Shown here: positions 1 to 6,481 of the stretch, piece after piece
Position numbering within the stretch: position 1 is the first letter of the stretch
Layout of the letters: every line of letters starts with the position of its first letter
Source of the DNA: Bacillota bacterium
GTDB lineage: Bacteria; Bacillota; Bacilli; Paenibacillales; Paenibacillaceae
DNA length: 14,073 bases
Reading direction: 5' to 3'
Assembly (NCBI GenBank): GCA_023418755.1
Contig: JAEZZE010000431.1
Coordinates: 1-14,073 of the forward strand
Position numbers and translations under genes: made by a program
Notes under the pieces: model-generated
The model's database searches: none
What the model was told of the DNA's origin: nothing
Seen by the model: the letters and a program-made list of their open reading frames with translations, nothing else

Positions 1-19
1 GCGTACAAGATGATCGATG

Positions 20-134
20 AAAAAGAAGAAGCATCTATCTCCTGGAGACTGCCTCATACGGTCCTGAAATGACCCTGTCACGGGTTATCCCATTCAAATT
101 TCAGGATCGTATAGCATCGGAAGGAGATAGATGC
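20..134 (-). terminator. Large structured inverted repeat with T-tract; candidate terminator or attenuator
   Basis: A perfect 13-bp inverted repeat, GCATCTATCTCCT at 31-43 and its complement at 122-134, encloses a second one, TCCTGAAAT at 62-70 with ATTTCAGGA at 98-106. The second extends through a G-T pair to about 15 bp (56-70 with 98-112). A small ACCC/GGGT hairpin sits near the apex (72-75 with 82-85). On the minus strand the outer stem is followed at once by TTCTTCTTTTT (30 to 20), as expected for intrinsic termination. It lies 68 bases past the thioredoxin stop codon, so it could simply end that transcript. It is much larger than a normal terminator, and part of the outer arm has an alternative local partner (114-118 with 130-134). 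An attenuator for a gene left of the window, a small RNA or a MITE-like repeat are therefore open alternatives. Positions 1-202 hold no convincing gene. Confidence 0.5.
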
Positions 135-202
135 GACTTACATCATTCCATCGTTCATCGTTCGGTACGACTCTGTTTTCTTAGGGGACAACCTCTTCGC
201 TT

Positions 203-547
203 CTAGCCCGAGATCGCTCCGGAAACTTCGACCGCCCGATCCAGGAACTGTTCGATTTCGTCTCGCGTCTTGCGAAGCTTGCTGACGAATCTAATCAGCT
301 CGCGCCCTTGTCGGAAGGCGATGAAGCTCGGAATGCCCAGAATGTTGAGCTCCCCGCAAAGATCCGGCAAGTCGTCGCGATCCACTTCCACTATCGTTAA
401 TCTATCGGCGTAAGCCGCCTCGACGTCTCCGATGAACGGATCGATAAAGTGGCAATCCTTGCACCAGGTCGTCTTGAAAACCGCTACCGTCAGTCGATCT
501 CCGGCGATCTGTTCTCGAAAGGTCTGCTCGTCGGTTATTTTCAACAT
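203..547 (-). CDS. Thioredoxin family protein (YtpP-like)
   Basis: A small cytosolic thioredoxin-fold protein of 114 residues, the usual length for a single-domain thioredoxin, predicted to act in thiol-disulfide exchange. The active site is W28-C29-K-D-C32 (WCKDC rather than the classical WCGPC), and the cis-proline loop is G71-I72-P73. A third cysteine, C64, follows the VDRDDLPDL strand. The WCxDC motif, the VDRD...LC segment and RFVSKLRKT near the end recall Bacillus YtpP, from memory. There is no signal peptide or membrane segment. The ATG start at 547 has AAGGAG (minus strand, about 557-562) at a spacing of 9. It lies 43 bp downstream of the lipoprotein gene, with a candidate promoter in between. 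Its natural substrate or reductant cannot be told from sequence. The family call is firm; the YtpP orthology is less so. Confidence 0.88.
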   Translation of the reverse strand: MLKITDEQTFREQIAGDRLTVAVFKTTWCKDCHFIDPFIGDVEAAYADRLTIVEVDRDDLPDLCGELNILGIPSFIAFRQGRELIRFVSKLRKTRDEIEQFLDRAVEVSGAISG

Positions 548-579
548 GGACGTCCACTCCTTCTGTCTGTCTTGATGCT

Positions 580-607
580 ATTATAACGCCTTATAAATCT
601 CGCGCAA
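580..607 (-). promoter_or_regulatory. Candidate promoter for the thioredoxin gene
   Basis: On the minus strand a perfect TATAAT (580-585) lies about 33 bases upstream of the thioredoxin ATG. TTGCGC (602-607) lies 16 bp further upstream and is only a weak match to TTGACA. The -35 box falls inside the last codons of the upstream lipoprotein gene, so thioredoxin could be made independently of it. The predicted 5' leader is about 26 nt and contains the ribosome binding site. Confidence 0.45.
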
Positions 608-2153
608 CCTGCATGACGGCCTCGCCGGATCCCAGTTCCGCTACGACGTATTCGGCTCCGAGCAAGCCGAACAAGTCGTCCGCCGACACATACGTGATGT
701 TCATGTCGTTCAAGAGCGAATGGGCCAGCTTGACGGCTTCCCCGTTCACCGTTGCCCGGTCGGAGCCTTTGCGGAGAACGACCGATTTCCCCGTAGGCCG
801 GTCATAGAAGCGGATTTCCAGCGGCCCGTCCGCGGGAACCTGCAGGTTCGGACGGATTCCGAATTTTCCGAGCGTTTCGCGAAGCGGCACGTAAGCGATG
901 CCGTCCTCGTCCATATAGAACGGAATGCCCCACTCGCTGCTCAGTTCGAAGCTCTGGTCGTCGATTTCGAATTCGTTCTTCAGCAGATCGTACAGCACCG
1001 AATCCGTCTCGAACAGGCCGACGATCCGGTAAGGATCGTAGTCGTCCATCTCCTGTACGTTCAGTGCGTTGCGAGGCACTTCTACCTCCGGAATGTCGAC
1101 TTTCCCGTTCACGTTCCAATTCTCTCCGGACGCGCGCAGGGTTACGCTTCGAACGGGGCTGTCCTCTTCGGCGAACGCCGCCGGAGCGATGATCGCCTCG
1201 AAGAACGACTTGCGAACGTGAAGCGAATCGTCCACGTACAAATCGGTTTTCAATTGGATGCCTTTGTCGAAAATTTCCGCCCATTGTTCCGTTTGCCGGA
1301 TATCGTCCAAATCGTCCTTGATTTCGAGCAATCCCGGGTACAGCGTCATTTCCACGATCGTCTCGGCGAACAAGTCGATATCGGCGTCCGAATCGACGAT
1401 CCCGCCCGCTCCGAAGATTTCTTTCAGCTCGGGAGGCAATTCCGCTACCCACCGAAGAACGTTGGCAACGACCTCGGTCAAACCGTCGATATCGCCTGTC
1501 AGATTGTCCAAATATGCCGGTATCAACTGCCCCAGCTGCTCTCCGTCCAGTTCCGCGTGCACCTTCGTCAGACCGGTCGTCACGCCGTGAACCGTCTCGT
1601 TCGTCCGGTCCACCGCGATGACGGGGGGATTCGGCAGGCCTTTGACGAAGTAACCGGCGACGTTTTTGACCAATCCGCGCACCGACTCCACCAGCGCCTG
1701 TTGAAGCTCCGCCGCCGAGCCGATTCCCGTGCCCAACGCGTCCTCCAGCTCCGCAAGAGACAGAACGAACGGCCTCTTCGCGCCCTCCACGTCGATCCTG
1801 ATCGTCCGACTATCGGAATGGAGCGTAAAGGGAATGCTCCCCTTGTTTGTCGTCAGCTTTCCCGTCAGCCATTGATTGCCTTTCTCGTCCGCCTTGGCAT
1901 GGGTGATTTCCGCTTTGATATTACGGAACAAGCCGACTCCTTTCTTCGTCTCCTCGTCTTCCAGGGCAAGCAATTCCTCGTTGACGTCGATCGCCAGTTC
2001 CAGCGTCAACGAATGCTCTTGGTGCGTAATATCGAGCTGTTTAATCAACATATCGTTCAGGTTCAACCCGCCGACCGGCTGGCAGCCGACGATAACGGCC
2101 AACAATAATGCGCATACTATCCATCCGGCCCTTTTTATTGCTTTCTTAACCAC
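591..2153 (-). CDS. Lipoprotein with C-terminal copper-amine-oxidase N-domain-like (stalk) domain
   Basis: A predicted exported lipoprotein of 520 residues. The N-terminus is a basic KKAIKRAG stretch, a hydrophobic core (about 11-22) and a lipobox I21-V22-G23-C24, so C24 should be lipidated and the mature protein held on the outer face of the membrane. Residues about 405-520 look like the copper amine oxidase N-terminal domain (PF07833). This is the Paenibacillaceae 'stalk' domain, with YVPLRETLGKFGI (from 421), a later VNGEAVKL (469-476) and a closing YVSADDLFGLLGAE. Despite the family name this domain does not imply amine oxidase activity. The roughly 380 residues between are acidic and rich in leucine and aspartate, and I recognise no domain in them. 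The start is GTG at 2153 with GGGAGG about 10 bases upstream. An ATG-free start and a hairpin (2182-2216) in its leader are noted separately. Function unknown; probably envelope associated. Confidence 0.8.
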   Translation of the reverse strand: MVKKAIKRAGWIVCALLLAVIVGCQPVGGLNLNDMLIKQLDITHQEHSLTLELAIDVNEELLALEDEETKKGVGLFRNIKAEITHAKADEKGNQWLTGKLTTNKGSIPFTLHSDSRTIRIDVEGAKRPFVLSLAELEDALGTGIGSAAELQQALVESVRGLVKNVAGYFVKGLPNPPVIAVDRTNETVHGVTTGLTKVHAELDGEQLGQLIPAYLDNLTGDIDGLTEVVANVLRWVAELPPELKEIFGAGGIVDSDADIDLFAETIVEMTLYPGLLEIKDDLDDIRQTEQWAEIFDKGIQLKTDLYVDDSLHVRKSFFEAIIAPAAFAEEDSPVRSVTLRASGENWNVNGKVDIPEVEVPRNALNVQEMDDYDPYRIVGLFETDSVLYDLLKNEFEIDDQSFELSSEWGIPFYMDEDGIAYVPLRETLGKFGIRPNLQVPADGPLEIRFYDRPTGKSVVLRKGSDRATVNGEAVKLAHSLLNDMNITYVSADDLFGLLGAEYVVAELGSGEAVMQVARDL

Positions 2154-2181
2154 GAATGATTTCCCTCCCGCAAAATTAACG

Positions 2182-2216
2182 GGCCGGCGCCTCTGCTTGA
2201 AACAAGCTGTCCGGCC
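2182..2216. repeat. Nested palindrome in the divergent intergenic region
   Basis: GGCCGG (2182-2187) pairs with CCGGCC (2211-2216) and encloses a tight hairpin GCTTG-aaa-CAAGC (2195-2207). It lies in the 130-bp gap between the divergent lipoprotein and DUF2515 genes. In the lipoprotein transcript it would sit in the 5' leader, about 28 bases before the GTG start, followed by TTAATTTTG. It could be a leader hairpin, an operator, or a DNA cruciform. I found no clear -10/-35 pair for either gene in this gap. Confidence 0.4.
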
Positions 2217-2283
2217 TATGCCTTAAACTTCGACGAACAAGCTGGGAAATCCTGCCGATCCTCTTGCCGTCGCCCGAAGGAGT

Positions 2284-3507
2284 GTGCTCGTCATCGCCAT
2301 CGGCACGTTTCGAAGACTATTCGCCGCGCTGTCCGGCAAAGCCGACAGCCTGCGGCATTCTCTCCGTCTGACCCGCATCAGGCTGCCGCTAGATTGCGAG
2401 CCCGGACCGACCCTGTCCGTTCGTCCTTCCTTCCCGCATATACGCAAGCCTGAGGATGAGGAGCTGGTTTCCCGCATCCGCCGGGAAACGGCGGAACGAA
2501 ACCGCAACAACGCGACCCGGACGGCTGCCTATTGGGAGACGTATCGGGCTTTCCCGGAGCTCCACTGGGCGTTCCTCGCCCATATGGTGTCTCGCAACGG
2601 AGGCTGGAACATGACCGATTTGAAAGGGGAATGGCTCCCCCGTCTGCTCGACGGCCAGCTGTCCGGAGCGATCTTCGACATGCTGGAGACGTGCAACGGA
2701 TTGATCTTCGTCGACGCCTATCCCCAATTGAGGCTGTACGCCGAAAGCAAGCGCTTGGGCCGCAACCTCTTCGGCCTGCTCCCGGAGTTCGGCGTATCCG
2801 CGTTCATGCCGCCGTTCTGGGAGCGGTTTTGGGCGGACGGCAATCCGGTTCCCCTCACCGAGGCGCTCGTCGTCAACGAACAGAGCAACATTCAGCTTCG
2901 CGTAGTCGAGGACGCTTATTATCGTCAGACCGTGTTGGATTCGCCGGCGTTCCGATCCCAACCGCTGCTGCAGACGAATCAGATCGTTTTTCCCTTATGG
3001 CGGGGAGAAGCCGCGAGCGGAGCCCGGCCGCTCCGGCTAGCGGGCAGGGTGATGGAGCGCTTCGAGGATTTGCGGGAAAGAATCGAATTCGGAATTTCCC
3101 TGTACGGATTGCTGTTCGGCTATCCTCGGGTACTGCGGGCCGTCGCGGCCTTCGCCCGGCATGTTCCCCATACCGGTTCGAGAGCGGACTACTGGCCGCA
3201 CCGTTTCGCGACGCGCGCGCACGGCAAAAACGGCGAGTTCGCCGGGGCGGATCGAGCCGCCGGGAATTCGCCGTGGTTAAGCCCTCGTCTTGCGGAAGCC
3301 TGGCCGGACAGGACGCTGCCTCCGGCCAAGCCGCGGGATTGGTATCGCGACGGCGGAGCGCTCGACTACATCAAGCCGGTTCGCCCTCCCCGGATCGTCG
3401 ATCTGACCCACGAGCATCTGCTCGGTCAATACAAGCTTCAGACGGCCGTTCTTCTGGAGCGCAGCTTCATGAATGGCGCCAGAAGCCGCCGCACCGGCTT
3501 GGGATAG
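2284..3507 (+). CDS. DUF2515 family protein (YppC-like)
   Basis: A 407-residue protein that resembles the DUF2515 family (Bacillus YppC), recognised from the conserved block around residues 75-120: NNATRTAAYWETYRAFPELH, then WAFLAHMVSRNGGWNMTDLKG. The family has no established biochemical function. No signal peptide or strong membrane helix is evident; the hydrophobic stretches are short. The only plus-strand gene in the window, it is divergent from the lipoprotein gene and convergent with the flippase, whose coding end it overlaps by 70 bp. The start is uncertain. GTG at 2284 is the only usual start after the in-frame stop at 2224 and before the conserved region, but AAGGAG ends just one base before it, closer than normal. 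Its length is somewhat greater than I recall for Bacillus YppC (about 320 residues), with extra sequence at the N-terminus and tail. Confidence 0.82.
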   Translation: MLVIAIGTFRRLFAALSGKADSLRHSLRLTRIRLPLDCEPGPTLSVRPSFPHIRKPEDEELVSRIRRETAERNRNNATRTAAYWETYRAFPELHWAFLAHMVSRNGGWNMTDLKGEWLPRLLDGQLSGAIFDMLETCNGLIFVDAYPQLRLYAESKRLGRNLFGLLPEFGVSAFMPPFWERFWADGNPVPLTEALVVNEQSNIQLRVVEDAYYRQTVLDSPAFRSQPLLQTNQIVFPLWRGEAASGARPLRLAGRVMERFEDLRERIEFGISLYGLLFGYPRVLRAVAAFARHVPHTGSRADYWPHRFATRAHGKNGEFAGADRAAGNSPWLSPRLAEAWPDRTLPPAKPRDWYRDGGALDYIKPVRPPRIVDLTHEHLLGQYKLQTAVLLERSFMNGARSRRTGLG

Positions 3508-5063
3508 GTGGAGATTTCCTCCGACGTCACGACGCCGAGATACACGAGCAGCGCCGGATACAACACCGCCAGCACCCCCCCCATGACCCCGCAGGCGAGG
3601 AAATACGCGAGCTTGGCCGGGAGTCCGCCGCAGATCGCCAGAACGGCCCATTCGGCGCCCCGGATCGCGGCCGCCGCGATCGCCACCGTCAGCAGGAACG
3701 GAAGCCAGCGTTTGCCGAGAAACTTGAAGCGCGAACGCTTCCTTAGGCTGAGGACGTTAAAGGCGAGCGCCCAGATAAAGCACACCGTCGTTGCCGCGAT
3801 AATGCCGTACACCCCGAAGAACGGCGCGAGCGCGAAGCTGAGGACGACCTTGAGCAGAATGCCGGTGAGCGCGTGCATCGTCGCCTTCTTCGGTTCCGAG
3901 ATGCCGAGCAGGATCGAGTTCGTCACCATCATGCCGATCTGGAAAATGGTGCCGAGCGTCAGCATCCCGACGATCTGGCTGCCGATCGGTTTCTCGAACA
4001 GCAGGCCGTTAACGCTGTAGGCGCCGACGCCGAGCAGCAGGACGACCGGCATGCCGCTGAACAGCGCGATCCGTACTGCCAGCGAGGATTGCTGGCCGAC
4101 CTTGCCGGCATCCTTCAGCGCGTGGGCCGACGAAATGTGCGGAATGATCGATTGGCTGAGCGCCACGGCCAGAATGATCGGAATTCCGGCGATCGACTGG
4201 GCGTTCATGCCGTATACCGCCGCCCAGTGGTTGATCGTCTCCTGTTCGAAATGGCCGACCGTCAGCGACTTGATCATGAAGTTGTCCATCGTGTACAGCA
4301 GTTGTACGGTGATGCCGGTCATGACGACCGGAATGGACAGATTGAACAGTTCCTTATAGATCGAGCGCAGCCGCAGCTGCCGCGAGGAATCCGCCTGCAG
4401 CCGGGGCTCCAGCCGGTCGCTAGCCTTCAGCTTGCGGGAATAATACAGCATGACGACGAAAGCGCCGATGCTTCCGAAGACGCTGCCGAAGGCCGCGCCG
4501 GAGGCGATGCCTTCTTCGTTGGCCGGGTTGATCGAGTAGAACGCGTAGGCGATCGCGACGGCCGCCACGACGCGCAAAATCTGCTCGACGATCTGCGAGA
4601 TGCCTCCCGCGGTCACGAATTGCCGGCCCTGAAAGTAACCCCGCATCATGGCGATCATCGGAAACAGCAGCAGGGACGGCGCGATGGCCCGGATGGCGGT
4701 CGCCGCTTCCGGCTCCTTCAGAATCGAAGAAGCGATAACGGGCGCGATCAGCCACAGTCCGATCGTGATGACGACGCCGGCGACCATTCCGAACAGCATC
4801 GCGGCCCGGTACACCTGCTGCGCTTCTTGAACGCGTCCGATCGCGTAGCGGCCGGATACCATTTTGCTGACGGCGCTCGGAATGCCCGCGGTGGCGACGA
4901 TAAGCAGCAGCAGGTAGATGGAATTCGCGTTATTGTAGTAGATGTTGCCGAGGTCGTCCATCAAATAATCGAGCGGAACCCGCTGGAAAACGCCGAGCGC
5001 CCGCGCCACGAGGGCGGCGGCCGCCAATATGAGCGTGCTTTTGAGTAAAGTGTCTTTTTTCAA
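3438..5063 (-). CDS. MurJ/YtgP-like lipid-linked oligosaccharide flippase (MOP superfamily)
   Basis: A polytopic membrane protein of 541 residues, matching the length of the Firmicute YtgP/SpoVB polysaccharide-biosynthesis group, with roughly 14 predicted hydrophobic helices. The N-terminus (KSTLILAAAALVARALG, then NNANSIYLLLLIVATAGIPS and AVSKMVSGR) is typical of this group. The equivalent Bacillus protein YtgP acts as MurJ, flipping lipid II across the membrane for peptidoglycan synthesis. SpoVB, its sporulation paralogue, is the main alternative, and a polysaccharide flippase cannot be excluded. The start is TTG at 5063 with AGAGG six bases upstream; no in-frame ATG fits the family N-terminus. 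It is the last gene of the HAD-DUF456-flippase operon, 21 bp after DUF456. Its last 23 codons lie on DNA that also encodes the end of the DUF2515 gene on the other strand. Confidence 0.85.
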   Translation of the reverse strand: MKKDTLLKSTLILAAAALVARALGVFQRVPLDYLMDDLGNIYYNNANSIYLLLLIVATAGIPSAVSKMVSGRYAIGRVQEAQQVYRAAMLFGMVAGVVITIGLWLIAPVIASSILKEPEAATAIRAIAPSLLLFPMIAMMRGYFQGRQFVTAGGISQIVEQILRVVAAVAIAYAFYSINPANEEGIASGAAFGSVFGSIGAFVVMLYYSRKLKASDRLEPRLQADSSRQLRLRSIYKELFNLSIPVVMTGITVQLLYTMDNFMIKSLTVGHFEQETINHWAAVYGMNAQSIAGIPIILAVALSQSIIPHISSAHALKDAGKVGQQSSLAVRIALFSGMPVVLLLGVGAYSVNGLLFEKPIGSQIVGMLTLGTIFQIGMMVTNSILLGISEPKKATMHALTGILLKVVLSFALAPFFGVYGIIAATTVCFIWALAFNVLSLRKRSRFKFLGKRWLPFLLTVAIAAAAIRGAEWAVLAICGGLPAKLAYFLACGVMGGVLAVLYPALLVYLGVVTSEEISTYPKPVRRLLAPFMKLRSRRTAV

Positions 5064-5084
5064 AGGAAACCTCTTGGTTATAAT

Positions 5085-5570
5085 TTAGTTAAAAATGAGC
5101 CATACGACGAAAAGGACGATCATCGCGCCTTGCAGCAGCACCTTCACGACGGTGCTCGTGAACAGGCCGACGAGCGAGCCCCAGCCGACCTTCAGCGCGC
5201 GGTTGAACTCCGAGCCGTGAATCAGCTCGCCGAGAATGGCCCCCGCCAGCGGTCCGATGATCAAGCCGAAGACGGGGATGACGAACGGGCCGACCAGAAT
5301 GCCGATCGTGCTGCCGATGACCGATGCTCTGGAGCCTCCGAATTTTTTGACACCCCATGCGTTCACCATGTAGTCCGCCACGAACAAGACGACCACGATC
5401 AGCGTCTGGATGCCCCAGAACCACCAGCCGAACGGCTCGAACGAGAAAAACCACCCGTAGACGAAAAAAGCCGCGTAAATCGCCAAAGCTCCCGGAAGAA
5501 TCGGATAGATCGCCCCGGCCATGCCGACGGCAAACAAAGCTACGATAAGAATCCAGCCTAGAATGTCCAC
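5085..5570 (-). CDS. DUF456 domain membrane protein (YqgC-like)
   Basis: A 161-residue integral membrane protein, the normal size for DUF456. It opens with a hydrophobic helix (residues 2-20), then a WFFSFEPFGWWFWG aromatic loop. The family's glycine-rich core follows at about 90-118 (GSTIGILVGPFVIPVFGLII then GPLAGAILGELIHG), and a final helix runs to the C-terminus. The biochemical role of the family is not established. The start is GTG at 5570, with GAGG in the last codons of the HAD gene about 10 bases upstream. Only four bases separate it from the HAD stop and 21 from the flippase start, so the three are almost certainly cotranscribed. Confidence 0.88.
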   Translation of the reverse strand: MDILGWILIVALFAVGMAGAIYPILPGALAIYAAFFVYGWFFSFEPFGWWFWGIQTLIVVVLFVADYMVNAWGVKKFGGSRASVIGSTIGILVGPFVIPVFGLIIGPLAGAILGELIHGSEFNRALKVGWGSLVGLFTSTVVKVLLQGAMIVLFVVWLIFN

Positions 5571-5574
5571 CGGA

Positions 5575-6330
5575 TCACGTCCTCAGAACGTATTGCCGAA
5601 TCACTTGGGCGACGCCGTCTTCCTGGTTCGTCCCCGTCACGACGTCGGCTGCCCGCTTTACCTCTTCCTGCGCGTTGCCCATCGCCACGCCGAGCCCCGA
5701 AGCGCGGATCGCGGCGATGTCGTTCAGACTGTCGCCCACCGATACGACCTCGGACATGTCGAAGCCTTTAAGCCGGCACAGCTCCGTCAAAGCGCTCGCT
5801 TTCGAAATGCCCTGCGGGTTGATCTCGATGTTGTTCGGCGACGAATTGGTAATTTCGAGACCTTCCCAAGCGGAAATTTCCTTCAAAATATGTCCAAGCT
5901 GGGCAAGATCCTCCGTATAGTAGCCGAACTTCATCCAATCGTGCTCCCGCGGCTCCTCGGCCCAGATTTCCTTATTGTATATTCCCCGAGTCGAGTACGC
6001 CCAGAACCAGACGTCCGGGTAATCGAGCGCCAGCTTATGCAAGCCGATCACCTTGTCGGAATCCAGAATCGTTCGCTTATGCAGCGAGTGAGGCTTTTCC
6101 CAGATTTCTCCCCCGTTGACCGTAATCATCGGCGAATCGAGACCCAATAGCTCGACGATCGAAACCGCGCTCTGAAATCCCCTTCCCGTGGAGGCGCATA
6201 CCATAACGCCCGCTTCGACCGCGTGACGGATCCATTCCGCGTTCGTATCGCTCACCTCGCTGCGATCGTTCAGCAGCGTGCCGTCCAAATCCAAAGCCAG
6301 CAACCGGTATTGCTTCATTTCGTATGCCAA
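5575..6330 (-). CDS. Cof-type HAD-IIB family phosphatase
   Basis: A cytosolic haloacid dehalogenase-superfamily hydrolase of the Cof/IIB subclass, about 251 residues, expected to dephosphorylate small phosphorylated metabolites such as sugar phosphates or cofactors. Motif I is LDLDGTLL (nucleophile D14, acid D16 from the chosen start), motif II CASTGRG, the motif III lysine GISKASAL, and motif IV VGDSLNDIAAI. The subclass signature GVAMGNAQEEVK...AADVVTGTNQEDGVA closes the protein. The substrate cannot be inferred. Start choice: TTG at 6330 has GAGGGAG upstream at a rather long spacing of 12. ATG at 6318 (MKQYRLLALDL) fits the usual family N-terminus but has no ribosome binding site. The open frame continues to 6465, but that part lies over the terminator and promoter region and is not protein-like. 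First gene of the HAD-DUF456-flippase operon. Confidence 0.88.
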   Translation of the reverse strand: MAYEMKQYRLLALDLDGTLLNDRSEVSDTNAEWIRHAVEAGVMVCASTGRGFQSAVSIVELLGLDSPMITVNGGEIWEKPHSLHKRTILDSDKVIGLHKLALDYPDVWFWAYSTRGIYNKEIWAEEPREHDWMKFGYYTEDLAQLGHILKEISAWEGLEITNSSPNNIEINPQGISKASALTELCRLKGFDMSEVVSVGDSLNDIAAIRASGLGVAMGNAQEEVKRAADVVTGTNQEDGVAQVIRQYVLRT

Positions 6331-6381
6331 TTTGTCAACCCGCTCCCTCATGCGTTCTGTCTGCCGTATACCGATCATTTT

Positions 6382-6411
6382 ATCATATTTCGCCCTACGA
6401 ATCGAAAACAA
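6382..6411 (-). promoter_or_regulatory. Candidate promoter for the HAD-DUF456-flippase operon
   Basis: On the minus strand TATGAT (6382-6387, five of six to TATAAT) lies 18 bp from TTGTTT (6406-6411, a weak -35). Transcription would start near 6376, giving a leader of about 45 nt to the HAD start. The -35 box overlaps the T-tract of the terminator that ends the upstream metal-transport operon. It is the best candidate in this gap but has only moderate support. Confidence 0.4.
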
Positions 6412-6455
6412 ATAAGAGCCGCCCGAAACCGTCCGCGGACGAATTCGGGCAGCTC
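6404..6455 (-). terminator. Rho-independent terminator of the mntABCD operon
   Basis: A 12-bp stem with one mismatch pairs 6444-6455 (GAGCTGCCCGAA on the minus strand) with 6416-6427 (TTCGGGCGGCTC). The loop contains a further GTCCGCGGAC palindrome. TTATTTGTTTT follows on the minus strand (6415 to 6405). It sits 27 bases past the mntD stop codon, so it should end the metal-transport transcript. Confidence 0.87.
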
Positions 6456-6481
6456 CTGCTCGCATAAGGCCAATCGAATCC

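Noticed and set aside
720..2108. A 462-codon plus-strand open frame opposite the lipoprotein gene
   Set aside because: Its translation is rich in Arg, His and Gln with no recognisable domain, as expected for the antisense of a GC-rich gene; the minus-strand frame has a lipobox, a stalk domain and a ribosome binding site.
2532..3746. A 404-codon plus-strand frame overlapping DUF2515 in another frame
   Set aside because: Arg/Gly/Pro-rich low-quality translation that crosses into the flippase gene antisense; DUF2515 homology lies in the other frame.
3873..5048. A 391-codon plus-strand frame opposite the flippase
   Set aside because: Very rich in Asp, Arg, Gln and His with no hydrophobic core or motifs; a shadow of the membrane protein gene.
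6331..6465. Extended N-terminus of the HAD phosphatase frame up to 6465
   Set aside because: This part overlaps the terminator and candidate promoter, is Arg-rich, and lies upstream of the family's usual N-terminus.
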